In this document: in pieces, positions 30,880-38,649 of the stretch
Layout of the letters: each line of letters begins with the position of its first letter
How positions within the stretch are numbered: position 1 is the first letter of the stretch
NCBI GenBank assembly: GCA_009697505.1
Contig: SHUD01000015.1
Location: 1 to 48,857, forward strand
Direction: 5' to 3'
Source of the DNA: Bryobacterales bacterium
GTDB taxonomy: Bacteria; Acidobacteriota; Terriglobia; Bryobacterales; Bryobacteraceae
Length of the DNA stretch: 48,857 nt
The notes under the pieces: generated by a model
Database searches by the model: none
Told to the model about the DNA's origin: nothing
Seen by the model: only the letters and a program-made list of their open reading frames with translations
Program-made: the position numbers and the translations under genes

Positions 30880-31054
30880 GCAAATCGGACGGTTGGAACG
30901 TGGTCACGGGGACGTTGGTCAGATCCTCGTCGCGTTCGACCACGTGACTGCGGATCATGGTCCGCAGACGGTCGACAGAAATGCCCAGCTCTTCGGCTGC
31001 CTCCACTTCCGTGTACTGTGATTTCGCGGGCCGAGTCGATACCATGGTTGCCAT
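30827..31054 (-). CDS. small HTH DNA-binding protein
   Basis: Seventy-five residues. QYTEVEAAEELGISVDRLRTMIRSHVV is a helix-turn-helix of the MerR/excisionase (HTH_17) type, followed by a wing-like FQPSDLLILRLLAGM. The basic N-terminus (MATMVSTRPAKSQ) may contact DNA. No sensor or effector domain is present. It is divergent from the M13 peptidase and its last 53 bases lie under the 3' end of the dehydrogenase gene on the other strand. A local transcription regulator is likely; its target is unknown, but a GGTATACC palindrome sits in the space upstream of it. Confidence 0.7.
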   Translation of the reverse strand: MATMVSTRPAKSQYTEVEAAEELGISVDRLRTMIRSHVVERDEDLTNVPVTTFQPSDLLILRLLAGMPTDPTTRD

Positions 31055-31119
31055 CTACTTTCGATTTTAGGCTGCGGCAGTCTCAGGCCCAATTGGTAAG
31101 ACTGCTTATATCGCGTGTA

Positions 31120-31181
31120 GGTATACCTGACCTGGGGTATGGTACGTGGTGCGTATCAGTCCGCTAGCCGTCTCATACAAT
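31120..31181 (+). promoter_or_regulatory. promoter region of the M13 peptidase with GGTATACC palindrome
   Basis: GGTATACC at 31120-31127 is an 8-base palindrome in the space between the small HTH gene and the M13 peptidase. TACAAT at 31176-31181 is a good -10, and AGGGA at 31186-31190 is the likely ribosome-binding site for ATG 31194. No clear -35 was seen. Confidence 0.35.
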
Positions 31182-31193
31182 AAATAGGGACCT

Positions 31194-33206
31194 ATGAAGA
31201 CACTTTTCGCGCTGTGCTTGCTCTCTTTTTCCGTATGGGGCCAGACCTCCCCCATGTCTGCACCAGGCTTCGATCCGTCGGCCATCGATCGCAAGGCCGA
31301 TCCGTGTGTCGACTTCTATCAATACGCCTGCGGCGCGTGGATGGCGGCCAATCCGATTCCCAGCGACCAGTCGCGATGGGGGCGCTTCGATGCGCTGGCC
31401 GAACGCAATCGCGAGATCCTGCACAAGATGCTGGAGGAAGTTTCGGCGGCCAGGGCCGGCCGCAGCGGAATCGAACAAAAGATGGGCGACTATTATGCCG
31501 CCTGCATGGACGAAACGACGGTTGACGCCAAGGGCGCGGCGCCCATGAAGCCGGACCTCGACCGCATTGCGGCGATCCGGAATAAGGAAGGCATCACGGA
31601 TGTGGTGGCCTATCTGTTTCGCAATGGCGCCAATCCCTTTTTCCGCTTTGCGTCAGGCCCCGACGCCAAGAACTCGTCGCAGGTGATTGCCGATCTGGAT
31701 CAGGGAGGCCTGGGTCTACCGGATCGCGACTATTATTCCAAGACCGACGAGAAGTCAGTCGAGCTGCGCAAGCAGTACGTGGCGCACGTTCAGAAGATGT
31801 TGGAGCTAGCTGGCGTCGGCGCGGACGCCGCGGCGAAGCAGGCGCAAGCCGTCATGGCCATTGAAACGGAACTGGCCAAAGCGTCGCTCGATCGCGTGGC
31901 ACGCCGCGATCCCGAGAAGCTCTATCACAAGATGACGCTGAAAGAATTGGACGCGCTGGGCACGGGCATCGCGTGGGCGAAGTTTTTCAAGGGTCTCGGC
32001 GCGCCCAAGTTTCCGTCTCTGAACGTGGACGTTCCGGAGTTCGTGCGGGCCGTCAATGGCGTTATCTCCTCGCACAGCCTGGATGATTTGAAGGCGTATC
32101 TGACCTGGAATCTGGTGCGCGATTCCGCCACCGCGTTGTCCAAGCCGTTCCAGGAGGAAGCGTTCAACTTCTTCGGCAAGACGCTGCGCGGAGCCAAGGA
32201 AATGCGCGTGCGCTGGAAGCGCTGCGTGGAATTAACCGATCAGCAACTGCCCGACGCGCTGGGGCGTAAGTTCGTGGAGACCACGTTAGGCGCCGAAGGC
32301 ATGCGCCGGACCCATGAAATGGTGGGAGAGATTGAAGAGGCCATGGCCGGCGATCTGCAATCGCTCGCATGGATGACGCCCGCCACCCAGCAGCAGGCCC
32401 TGGTCAAGCTGCGCGCGGTCTTGAACAAGATCGGCACCAATGACAAGTGGGAGACCTACTCGACGATCAAGATTTCGCGCGACGATTTCTACGGCAATAC
32501 GGGCCGTGCCAGCCAATATGAAATCCGCCGGACGCTCGCGCGCATCGGCAAGCCCACCGACAAGGCGCTCTGGGAAATGAGCCAGCCCACCGTCAACGCC
32601 TACTACGATCCGGTGCGGAACAATATCAATTTCCCGGCCGGCATTCTGCAGCCTCCGTTTTATGACAACCAGATGGATGACGCCGTGAACTACGGTGCCA
32701 TCGGTTCCGTGATCGGCCACGAGTTGACGCATGGTTTCGACGACGAAGGCCGCCAGTTTGACGCGCAGGGCAATCTGCGCGACTGGTGGACGGAGGCTGA
32801 CGCCAAGGCGTTCACGGAGCGCGCCGATTGTCTGGTAGGGCAATACGGCGGCTATACCGCGGTCGAAAACATCAAGTTGAACGGCAAGTTGACGCTGGGT
32901 GAGAATACCGCTGACAACGGCGGCCTGCGTCTGGCCTACATGGCCTTGATAGAGAAACTGGGCGGCAAAGAGCCGCCGTTAAAGGACGGCTTCACGGCCG
33001 CGCAACGCTTCTTTTTGGGCTGGGGGCAAATCTGGTGCCAGAATGTGACTCCGGAAACCGCTCGCCTGCGCGCGCAGACCGATCCCCACTCGCCGGGCGG
33101 CTTCCGCGTGGTCGGCGCGGTTTCGAACATGCCGGAATTCCAGAAGGCGTTCGCCTGCAAAGTAGGGCAGCCCATGGTGCGGGCGCCCGCGTGCCGGGTC
33201 TGGTAA
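31194..33206 (+). CDS. secreted M13-family (neprilysin-like) zinc peptidase
   Basis: A 670-residue exported endopeptidase of the PepO/neprilysin family. A signal peptide (MKTLFALCLLSFSVWGQ) is followed by the M13 N-terminal domain (DPCVDFYQYACGAWMAANPIP). The catalytic domain has NAYYDPVRNNINFPAGILQPPFYD, the zinc motif IGHELTHGFDDEGRQFDAQG (H509 in HELTH), and ENTADNGG (Glu570 the third zinc ligand and Asp the family-specific residue). It ends with CRVW, the C-terminal Cys-x-x-Trp that closes the fold. All expected catalytic residues are present. It probably degrades peptides outside the inner membrane; M13 genes are numerous in soil acidobacteria. Confidence 0.96.
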   Translation: MKTLFALCLLSFSVWGQTSPMSAPGFDPSAIDRKADPCVDFYQYACGAWMAANPIPSDQSRWGRFDALAERNREILHKMLEEVSAARAGRSGIEQKMGDYYAACMDETTVDAKGAAPMKPDLDRIAAIRNKEGITDVVAYLFRNGANPFFRFASGPDAKNSSQVIADLDQGGLGLPDRDYYSKTDEKSVELRKQYVAHVQKMLELAGVGADAAAKQAQAVMAIETELAKASLDRVARRDPEKLYHKMTLKELDALGTGIAWAKFFKGLGAPKFPSLNVDVPEFVRAVNGVISSHSLDDLKAYLTWNLVRDSATALSKPFQEEAFNFFGKTLRGAKEMRVRWKRCVELTDQQLPDALGRKFVETTLGAEGMRRTHEMVGEIEEAMAGDLQSLAWMTPATQQQALVKLRAVLNKIGTNDKWETYSTIKISRDDFYGNTGRASQYEIRRTLARIGKPTDKALWEMSQPTVNAYYDPVRNNINFPAGILQPPFYDNQMDDAVNYGAIGSVIGHELTHGFDDEGRQFDAQGNLRDWWTEADAKAFTERADCLVGQYGGYTAVENIKLNGKLTLGENTADNGGLRLAYMALIEKLGGKEPPLKDGFTAAQRFFLGWGQIWCQNVTPETARLRAQTDPHSPGGFRVVGAVSNMPEFQKAFACKVGQPMVRAPACRVW

Positions 33207-33215
33207 TCGGGGGGG

Positions 33216-33578
33216 CTACTGCTCCGCCGGCGGGCCGCTTTTGTTGGGCGCAGCCGGTTTGGGCGCGTCGGGCAGAATGAACGTGGTTTCTCCGGGGCGC
33301 AGCAGTTTTAGCTGTTTACGGATTTCCATTTCCTGTTCCGGACCATTGTGTTGGAGCCGCTCGATGCGCTCCCTGCGGCGCTCGATCTCGGCCGCGGCCG
33401 TGGCGTTCTGCTCTTCCAGTTGCCGGATTTCGCGGCGTTTTTCGAGAAGCGCTGGAATTCCCCGGGGCCCGCGCAGCGCCACCACACCGTACATCACCAG
33501 CAGGCCAAGCACGACCGTGTAGCCGGCGCGGCGTCCCAGCACGGAGCTTCGCAAACGATGAGAAAAGATGTGCGGCAA
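33216..33578 (-). CDS. FtsB/DivIC-like septum formation initiator
   Basis: A 120-residue bitopic membrane protein: one membrane segment (AGYTVVLGLLVMYGVVAL) and then a coiled coil with heptads (LEEQNATAAAEIERRRERIERLQHNGPEQEMEIRKQL). The tail LLRPGETTFILPD is the FtsB/DivIC signature. It acts in the divisome with FtsL and FtsQ. The start is TTG 33578, since no ATG precedes the membrane segment. The gene ends ten bases from the peptidase stop on the other strand. C-terminal Pro/Ala-rich tail is probably disordered. Confidence 0.85.
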   Translation of the reverse strand: MPHIFSHRLRSSVLGRRAGYTVVLGLLVMYGVVALRGPRGIPALLEKRREIRQLEEQNATAAAEIERRRERIERLQHNGPEQEMEIRKQLKLLRPGETTFILPDAPKPAAPNKSGPPAEQ

Positions 33579-33653
33579 GAGAATCTAAATATCGTTATAG
33601 CGTGGATCGCAAAGAATTACTAGTGAGGTGCTAATCTTTTATTGGTAAACGCA

Positions 33654-33682
33654 CGGTGGAACCCGAAGCGGTGGAACCCGAA
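33654..33682 (+). repeat. 14-base tandem repeat at the zinc-ribbon start
   Basis: CGGTGGAACCCGAA occurs at 33654-33667 and again at 33669-33682 (period 15, so in frame). Both copies contain a GTG, and the encoded protein starts VEPEA/VEPEN in repetition, so the true start could be either GTG 33656 or 33671. Confidence 0.7.
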
Positions 33683-33859
33683 AATGACAATGGACTAACG
33701 GAGCTCTCCTGTCCCAAGTGCGGGTCCAACGACGTTCGCCGGTCCAAGAGCGAGGTATTCCTGGCGGCGATGCAGAGGATCTTTGGGCGCTGGCCTTTCC
33801 GCTGCCGCAGTTGCCGTGTGCGATTCTTCCGGGCGGCCGAACCACCGCATGACTTTTGA
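33656..33859 (+). CDS. small zinc-ribbon protein
   Basis: Sixty-seven residues with two Cys pairs spaced like a zinc ribbon: SCPKCGSNDVRRSKSE near the middle and FRCRSCRVRFFR near the end. The spacing CPKC-x29-CRSC is long for a rubredoxin-like knuckle but common in small acidobacterial ribbon proteins as I remember them. The start is GTG 33656 or 33671, preceded by no strong Shine-Dalgarno. Function is unknown; nucleic-acid or protein binding is usual for such folds. Confidence 0.65.
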   Translation: MEPEAVEPENDNGLTELSCPKCGSNDVRRSKSEVFLAAMQRIFGRWPFRCRSCRVRFFRAAEPPHDF

Positions 33860-33861
33860 GG

Positions 33862-33970
33862 AACTCGCGCAAAACGGACTCGCTTCGGCGCCGCCGGCTC
33901 GCGTATTCCTGTTTCACTTGACGCCGCGCCTACGCGGCCTTTGCGCTGCTGAGAAACTCGCGCAAAACGG
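33862..33970. repeat. 16-base direct repeat, two copies in noncoding DNA
   Basis: AACTCGCGCAAAACGG occurs at 33862-33877 and 33955-33970, 93 bases apart, both in the 178-base space between the zinc-ribbon gene and the LolA-like gene. The rest of this space has no gene that I accept. A frame on the minus strand crosses both copies but has a basic, low-complexity product. Confidence 0.6.
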
Positions 33971-34037
33971 CGTGCGGCGCAATCTGTTCCTGGCCCGGCT
34001 TGGCGGCGCGCGCCGCACCCGATGCACTTCCGGCCAG

Positions 34038-34796
34038 TTACTTGCCGGCGGCTTTCAAAATCAGGGCCTGGATCTCCGCCGGGACCTCGAAATATCCGTC
34101 CGGGACGGCCTCATTGTGGCGGACGTCCGTGATCGTGATCACCATTTCCTGGCCTCCCGTTTTTTGCCGCGACTGCGTGGGGTAGAGTACGCCGCCGAAT
34201 TGCTGGTAGCCGGAGATTTCGACCTCAGCCGTGATTTCGCCCATCGGCGTGACCGCGGTGGCCACCGCTTTCAGCAGCAGCCCTGATTTCCGCGAATAGA
34301 ACCGTGTCTCCGGTTTTCCGGCCGCCGGCGTGAGCAGAAGCTTGTAGCACTCCTCGCCATTGACCGTTTCCACTCCGGAGGTTTCGGCTTTGGGGAAGTT
34401 TTTGCGCCATGCCAGCGGAGAGGCGAACTGTGCTTCCCGCAGCGCCTGCGCTCGTTCCTCTCCGCTCTTGAGGCGCGGTCCCAGAAGAGCGCTTCTTTCC
34501 CACGCGATGCCACCCGATACGCCGGACTCAATCTTGCCGATGGGTCCCAGCTCCACCACTGAATATTCCTTATCGGGAGCCAGCGCGTAGCGGGTCAAAC
34601 GACCCGTCAATCCTTGCGGGGCGATGGCCATCGTACCCGCCATGATTTCCGTGGTGTGCTGCTGGTAGGCAGCCTTGCCGCCCGTGACTTCCACAAAGCG
34701 GTCGAGGATCGATTCCGCCGTGGGCAGAGCTTGCGCGTGAACGTACGCCGCGGCGCAAGCGGCAGTTGCGAGCCATCGGACGATCAACCGGTTCAT
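34038..34796 (-). CDS. exported LolA-like or DUF4292-like protein
   Basis: A 252-residue exported protein with a signal peptide (MNRLIVRWLATAACAAAYVHAQ). The mature start TAESILDRFVEVTGGKAAYQQHTTEIMAGTM and the repeated beta-strand pattern (ETRFYSRKSGLLLKAVATA, GEITAEVEISGYQQFGGVLYPTQ) match the LolA-type half-barrel that binds lipidated or hydrophobic ligands. The end DGYFEVPAEIQALI is typical of the outer-membrane-lipoprotein-like group. It starts 10 bases after the S41 peptidase stop on the same strand, so the two probably share one transcript. Exact role is unknown. Confidence 0.75.
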   Translation of the reverse strand: MNRLIVRWLATAACAAAYVHAQALPTAESILDRFVEVTGGKAAYQQHTTEIMAGTMAIAPQGLTGRLTRYALAPDKEYSVVELGPIGKIESGVSGGIAWERSALLGPRLKSGEERAQALREAQFASPLAWRKNFPKAETSGVETVNGEECYKLLLTPAAGKPETRFYSRKSGLLLKAVATAVTPMGEITAEVEISGYQQFGGVLYPTQSRQKTGGQEMVITITDVRHNEAVPDGYFEVPAEIQALILKAAGK

Positions 34797-34806
34797 ATGT
34801 TGCCTC

Positions 34807-36081
34807 CTATTGCCTTTTTTGGCTGCGTATCCAAGCCAGCGCGGCGTCCAGAACCGTATCCTGGCCAGCCAGCAACGTTTCCCGTGTCAATCTTATTTCG
34901 GCATCGGGAGCCACACCTTTAGCTTCCAAGGTCTGACCGCTGACGGAGACGTAGTTGGCCACGGCGTACTGAAATCCGTCGCCATTGGGAAGGCGCGCAA
35001 TAACGGACGGCAGCGCGGCGCCGGCAGTCGGCGTGCCCAAAATTCGCGCCCGGCCCAGGGCCTGCAGGCCACCCGCGAAAATCTCCGCGGTGGAAGCCGA
35101 GGAGCCGTCCACCAGGATCGCCAGCGGGCCGTGGTATGCCCCCGCGCGCGGGTTGATGACGAAGTTGAGCGTGGCGTTGCGCAGCGTCATGGTTCCCAGC
35201 CGCTGGCCGGGCTTATCGACGAACCATCCCGCCAGGCCCATGGCCATGGCTCCGATGCCGCCCGTGTTGCCGCGCAGATCGATGACGATGCCGTCGCATT
35301 TGGCGCACGCCTCCACGGCTTCGCCGAAGGACTGCATGACACGGACCAGATCCAGAAACAGATTGAAGCGGATGTAGCCGGTTTCCCCCAGCTTTTTCGC
35401 TTCGAACCAGACGTGCTGCGGCGGCAGGTTGCCGAAGCCGGAAAGCTCGCCGCGCGGCGGTTGCAACTGGATTTCCCGCGTTTGCGGGTTGCCCGAACCA
35501 TCGGCAAAGGCCAGCTGCCGCGTTGCTCCCGCGGGGCCACCGAGTCTGGCGGCGACGGCACGCGCGAGCTGCAATTCATGAATGGCAGGATCTTGCTGCA
35601 ACGCGGCTACCAGGGACTTGAGATCGGTTCCTTCGACGCTGAGCACTTCCCAACCCAACGGGACAACCGAGCCTCCGCTGACCAGAACGCGTCCGTCCAC
35701 TACTTGGACTTCAAATCCAGGCCAGCCGTCGCCCACCGATGCGGCATCCAGGTCCTGATAAACAGGTGCGGGGAAGATCGCGAAGTGAGTCTGCTTCAGC
35801 CGCCCCAACATTTCACGCAGGATCTGACGGGCCTCTTCGGCCGTCGCGGCTTGCTCCACTCGCGGGCGGAACTCCGCGCCGGTGGCCTGCCAGTCAAGAC
35901 CGCCGGGATTCTTATCCCAGTGCTGGTCGCGGATAGTGGTCCATACGAATTCGAAGGAGGCTAAATTGGCTTGTTTCTGTTCCGGACTAGGCTGAGCTGC
36001 CGCCGGGAGAGTCAGCAGTCCCGCCAGCAGGGCCATCGGAACGGCGGGCAGCACGCCGACTCTTGACAGGAAAGGGCTCAC
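34807..36081 (-). CDS. secreted S41-family (C-terminal processing) serine peptidase
   Basis: A 424-residue exported peptidase. A signal peptide (VPMALLAGLLTLPAAAQ) is followed by an N-terminal helical domain with FEFVWTTIRDQHWD, a PDZ-like region (GDGWPGFEVQVVDGRVLVSG, GWEVLSVEGTDL), and the tail-specific protease core: IVIDLRGNTGGIGAMAMGLAG, then LAILVDGSSASTAEIFAGGLQALGRARILG, where Ser in SSASTAE is the nucleophile, and QYAVANYVSVSGQTLEAKGVAPD. It starts at GTG 36081 and heads the run with the LolA-like gene. Confidence 0.9.
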   Translation of the reverse strand: MSPFLSRVGVLPAVPMALLAGLLTLPAAAQPSPEQKQANLASFEFVWTTIRDQHWDKNPGGLDWQATGAEFRPRVEQAATAEEARQILREMLGRLKQTHFAIFPAPVYQDLDAASVGDGWPGFEVQVVDGRVLVSGGSVVPLGWEVLSVEGTDLKSLVAALQQDPAIHELQLARAVAARLGGPAGATRQLAFADGSGNPQTREIQLQPPRGELSGFGNLPPQHVWFEAKKLGETGYIRFNLFLDLVRVMQSFGEAVEACAKCDGIVIDLRGNTGGIGAMAMGLAGWFVDKPGQRLGTMTLRNATLNFVINPRAGAYHGPLAILVDGSSASTAEIFAGGLQALGRARILGTPTAGAALPSVIARLPNGDGFQYAVANYVSVSGQTLEAKGVAPDAEIRLTRETLLAGQDTVLDAALAWIRSQKRQ

Positions 36082-36149
36082 TATTCTAATGTAACGATTC
36101 GACTTGCTCGCGCGGTAGTGAGGCTGATCCAGGTAGATGCTCTAGATAT

Positions 36150-36593
36150 ATGGCAGATCAAAAGGGTACGGATGCGCACACCCTGGAACAAGTTCTGGAG
36201 TCCGCTCTGGGCAGCGTGGATAACGCGGAAGAAGCGGTCCTGGAAGAGGCCCGGCATTTGGGTTTCGACGAGGATGATCTGCATAAGATCGGGATGTCGG
36301 TGCGGGAATGCCTGGTCAATGCCGTGGTGCACGGGAACCGCTACAACCGCCGCAAGAAGGTTCACTTGAAGGTGGTCCGGACGCCGGATTGCCTGACGAT
36401 TGTTATCGGCGATGAGGGCGATGGCTTCGATCCGGCCAAGGTGCCGGATCCCCTGGAGGGCGATAATTTGCTGCGGGGTTCCGGGCGGGGCGTCATGCTG
36501 ATGCAGGCGTTCATGGATGAGTTTCAGGTTTCCCAACGCTCGCCACAAGGCACCGAAGTAAGAATGCTGAAGTGCAGAGCGAAATCTGAGTAA
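36150..36593 (+). CDS. RsbW-like anti-sigma factor / serine kinase (HATPase)
   Basis: A 147-residue GHKL ATPase of the RsbW/SpoIIAB type, which binds a sigma factor and phosphorylates an STAS antagonist. Motifs: MSVRECLVNAVVHGNRYNRRKKVHL (N box), IGDEGDGFDPAKVPDP (G1 box) and LRGSGRGVMLMQAFMDEF (G2 box). The N-terminal EAVLEEARHLGFDEDDLHKIG leads into the ATPase. It is followed by an RsbV-like STAS gene after 54 bases; a response regulator and, four kilobases away, a FliA/WhiG-type sigma factor complete a likely partner-switching set. Which sigma factor it holds is not known. Confidence 0.88.
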   Translation: MADQKGTDAHTLEQVLESALGSVDNAEEAVLEEARHLGFDEDDLHKIGMSVRECLVNAVVHGNRYNRRKKVHLKVVRTPDCLTIVIGDEGDGFDPAKVPDPLEGDNLLRGSGRGVMLMQAFMDEFQVSQRSPQGTEVRMLKCRAKSE

Positions 36594-36647
36594 TCAGAAG
36601 TTGAAAGTAAAGCAGTATGGCCAACAAGAAGTGAAGGAGGTTTTCCT

Positions 36648-36992
36648 GTGAGTGTGAAACTGACCAGCCGCCAGGTGGGTGATGTAACCGTTGTGGATGC
36701 CGCCGGGCGCATAACATTAGGGGAAGGCGCCAGCTCGTTTCGGGATACGATTCGCGATCTGGCCGCCAGCGGCCACAAGAAGCTGCTGCTCAACCTGGCC
36801 GAGATTTCCTATATTGACAGCTCGGGTATCGGAGAATTGGTGTCCGCTTTCACCAGCCTCGCCAACCAGGGTGGGGTTGTAAAGCTGCTCAACCTGACCA
36901 AGCGCGTCCAGGACCTGTTGCAGATCACCAAGCTGTATACGGTGTTCGAGGTTCATAACGACGAAGCGAAGGCCGTGCAGAGCTTCCAGTAA
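36648..36992 (+). CDS. STAS-domain anti-sigma factor antagonist (RsbV/SpoIIAA-like)
   Basis: A 114-residue STAS protein. VKLTSRQVGDVTVVDAAGRITLGEG is the first strand pair, and LLNLAEISYIDSSGIGELVSAF carries the DSSG motif whose serine is phosphorylated by the cognate kinase (Ser in SSGIG). The rest, GGVVKLLNLTKRVQDLLQITKLYTVFEVHNDEAKAV, is typical. GTG 36648 is the start because a perfect AAGGAGG (36634-36640) stands eight bases before it. Release of an RsbW-bound sigma factor is the expected output, with the gene directly upstream as its kinase. Confidence 0.93.
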   Translation: MSVKLTSRQVGDVTVVDAAGRITLGEGASSFRDTIRDLAASGHKKLLLNLAEISYIDSSGIGELVSAFTSLANQGGVVKLLNLTKRVQDLLQITKLYTVFEVHNDEAKAVQSFQ

Positions 36993-37181
36993 ATCGGTTC
37001 GGAATCGGGCAAAGGGCGGGCGGAAGGTCCAAATTGAACCCCTGTTTCAGGTTGAAGCTTGGACTCAGGCTCCCCTGGTGTGGAATTCGAGAGAATTACT
37101 GTGGCGCCCGCTTACTTTAGTGTGAGGGGAGGCGGTCCGAGAAACCCCCTCTGGGCTGCCTAAGGCAGTCCCTGGAAGCCC

Positions 37182-37847
37182 ATGGTCCCGATTAGAGAAA
37201 TAAAGACGTATTCCGTTCTGCTGGCTGACGACCTGACGTTGGTGCGGGAAGGGTTGGCCGCGTTGTGCCAAGCGACCCCGCAGTATCGCGTGGTAGGCCA
37301 GTGCTCGGAAGGCTCGGTGGCGCTGCGAATGATCGAGACACAGCGGCCGGATATCGCGGTTCTTGATTTGGGACTATCGGATCTCTATACTCTCGAAATA
37401 GTCCGCAAAGTGCGCGAGGCGAATATCCCCACGCGTATTGTCGTCCTGTCAACGCGCAAAGACCGGAAGACGGTGGTGGAGGCCTTGCGCTGTGGTGTGA
37501 GCGGGTTCCTTTTGAAGTCCGATCCGTCGGCCCAGTTGCTGGACGCTTTCGACCAGGTTCTGGACGGGGGAATTTATGTTTCGCCGGGGCTGGAGTTGCA
37601 CAAAATTTTCGGTCCCGTCCCGAAGACAGCCCCCGAAGACCCCTTGGACACCCTCAGTACGCGCGAACACCAGGTATTCACCTTGCTCGTCGAAGGCATC
37701 CGCGCCAAGGAAATCGCCGCCCGCCTGGAGCTAAGCCCCAAGACCGTGGACACGTATCGGGCAAGCCTTATGCGCAAACTGGACATCCATGACGTCGCCG
37801 GGCTGGTCAAGTTCGCCATTCACCGGGACCTGATCTCCCTTCGCTAG
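37182..37847 (+). CDS. NarL-type response regulator (REC plus LuxR HTH)
   Basis: A 221-residue transcription regulator. An N-terminal receiver shows LADDLTLVREGLAAL (acidic pair), DIAVLDLGLSD with the phospho-Asp, VVLSTRKD and a conserved Lys in GFLLKSDPSAQ. The C-terminal LuxR/GerE helix-turn-helix is STREHQVFTLLVEGIRAKEIAARLELSPKTVDTYRASLMRKL. A small perfect hairpin, CTGCC-TAA-GGCAG (37156-37168), lies just before the start ATG and could influence translation. No sensor kinase is adjacent; one sits at the far end of the window. Confidence 0.92.
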   Translation: MVPIREIKTYSVLLADDLTLVREGLAALCQATPQYRVVGQCSEGSVALRMIETQRPDIAVLDLGLSDLYTLEIVRKVREANIPTRIVVLSTRKDRKTVVEALRCGVSGFLLKSDPSAQLLDAFDQVLDGGIYVSPGLELHKIFGPVPKTAPEDPLDTLSTREHQVFTLLVEGIRAKEIAARLELSPKTVDTYRASLMRKLDIHDVAGLVKFAIHRDLISLR

Positions 37848-37994
37848 CCGCCCGTAGCCGCCCCCTGTGCCACGGCACCTAATAGGACATTGCCCGGAAT
37901 TGCCGATCCGTCAGGTATGTGCTACTAATAGAATTTAGCCTCCCGCCCGCTCGGCCCCAACCCGAACAAGCGTGCTGAAAAGTGAGAGAAATCT

Positions 37995-38255
37995 ATGGCA
38001 TACGTAATTGCGGAACCTTGTGTTGGAGTGAAGGACGCGGCCTGCGTGGACGCCTGCCCGGTGGATTGCATTCATCCCAAGAAGGATTCCGAAAAATTCG
38101 CCGAGAACGAATTGATCTACATCGATCCGGTGGAGTGCATTGACTGCGGCGCCTGCGTCCCGGTGTGCCCGGTCTCGGCGATCTTCGCCATCGACGATCT
38201 GCCTGAAAAATGGGCGGAATACGCCCAGCGCAACGCGGCGTACTTCGGTAAGTAG
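37995..38255 (+). CDS. bacterial-type ferredoxin (7Fe/8Fe)
   Basis: An 86-residue two-cluster ferredoxin. The second site is canonical, C48-x2-C51-x2-C54-x3-C58-P (ECIDCGACVPVCPVSAI). The first has C9-x7-C17-x3-C21-P followed by C25 (CVGVKDAACVDACPVDCIH), as in FdxA-type proteins where the first cluster is a 3Fe-4S or 4Fe-4S centre; a Cys at position 12 is absent. It carries electrons in the cytoplasm; partner enzymes are unknown. ATG 37995 follows the weak SD AGAGA. A single-gene unit. Confidence 0.93.
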   Translation: MAYVIAEPCVGVKDAACVDACPVDCIHPKKDSEKFAENELIYIDPVECIDCGACVPVCPVSAIFAIDDLPEKWAEYAQRNAAYFGK

Positions 38256-38274
38256 TCCGGCGAAAATAGAGGCC

Positions 38275-38649
38275 TTACGGCCGGTACGTGGCCGACTGAA
38301 TGTCGGTCTCCCAGATTTTTACTTCGGTGACCTTGACGGGCACGGGCGCACCCTGCAGCCCTTCGATCATCTTCTGGCAGAAGTATTCCGCGATGTTCTC
38401 GGCCGATGGGTTCACCACATCAAACGGTGGAATCTCGTTTAGAAACTGGTGATCGATGCGGTCGATGATGCCGGCCATCAGGTTCTTGACGTCGATGAAA
38501 TCAACCAGCAGCCCCGTGCCGTCCAGGCGCTCCCCCTGGATCACCACTTGCACTTTCCAATTGTGGCCGTGGATATTCTCGCAGCGGCCCTTGTAATTGC
38601 GCAGCGCGTGCGCGGAAGCGAATACTTGCTCGACAGCAACTTCAAACAT
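38275..38649 (-). CDS. queD: 6-carboxytetrahydropterin synthase (QueD/PTPS family)
   Basis: Converts dihydroneopterin triphosphate to 6-carboxytetrahydropterin, the first dedicated step to queuosine precursor preQ0, or acts as a PTPS homologue. The 124-residue protein shows EQVFASAHALRNYKGRCENIHGHNWKV with the catalytic Cys and the zinc His residues (AHAL, HGHNW), LVDFIDVK, LDHQFLNEIP-type IDHQFLNEIPPF and NPSAENIAEYF with the conserved Glu. ATG 38649 was chosen over TTG 38655. It overlaps the 3' end of the DinG-family gene by eight bases. Confidence 0.92.
   Translation of the reverse strand: MFEVAVEQVFASAHALRNYKGRCENIHGHNWKVQVVIQGERLDGTGLLVDFIDVKNLMAGIIDRIDHQFLNEIPPFDVVNPSAENIAEYFCQKMIEGLQGAPVPVKVTEVKIWETDIQSATYRP

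Noticed and set aside
33639-33917. 92-residue frame on the minus strand across the zinc-ribbon gene
   Set aside because: The product is Arg/Ser-rich and low in complexity, and it lies opposite a better gene with two Cys pairs.
34810-35964. 384-residue plus-strand open frame opposite the S41 peptidase
   Set aside because: The peptidase on the other strand has complete motifs; this frame is rich in Arg, Gln and His as expected of antisense shadow.
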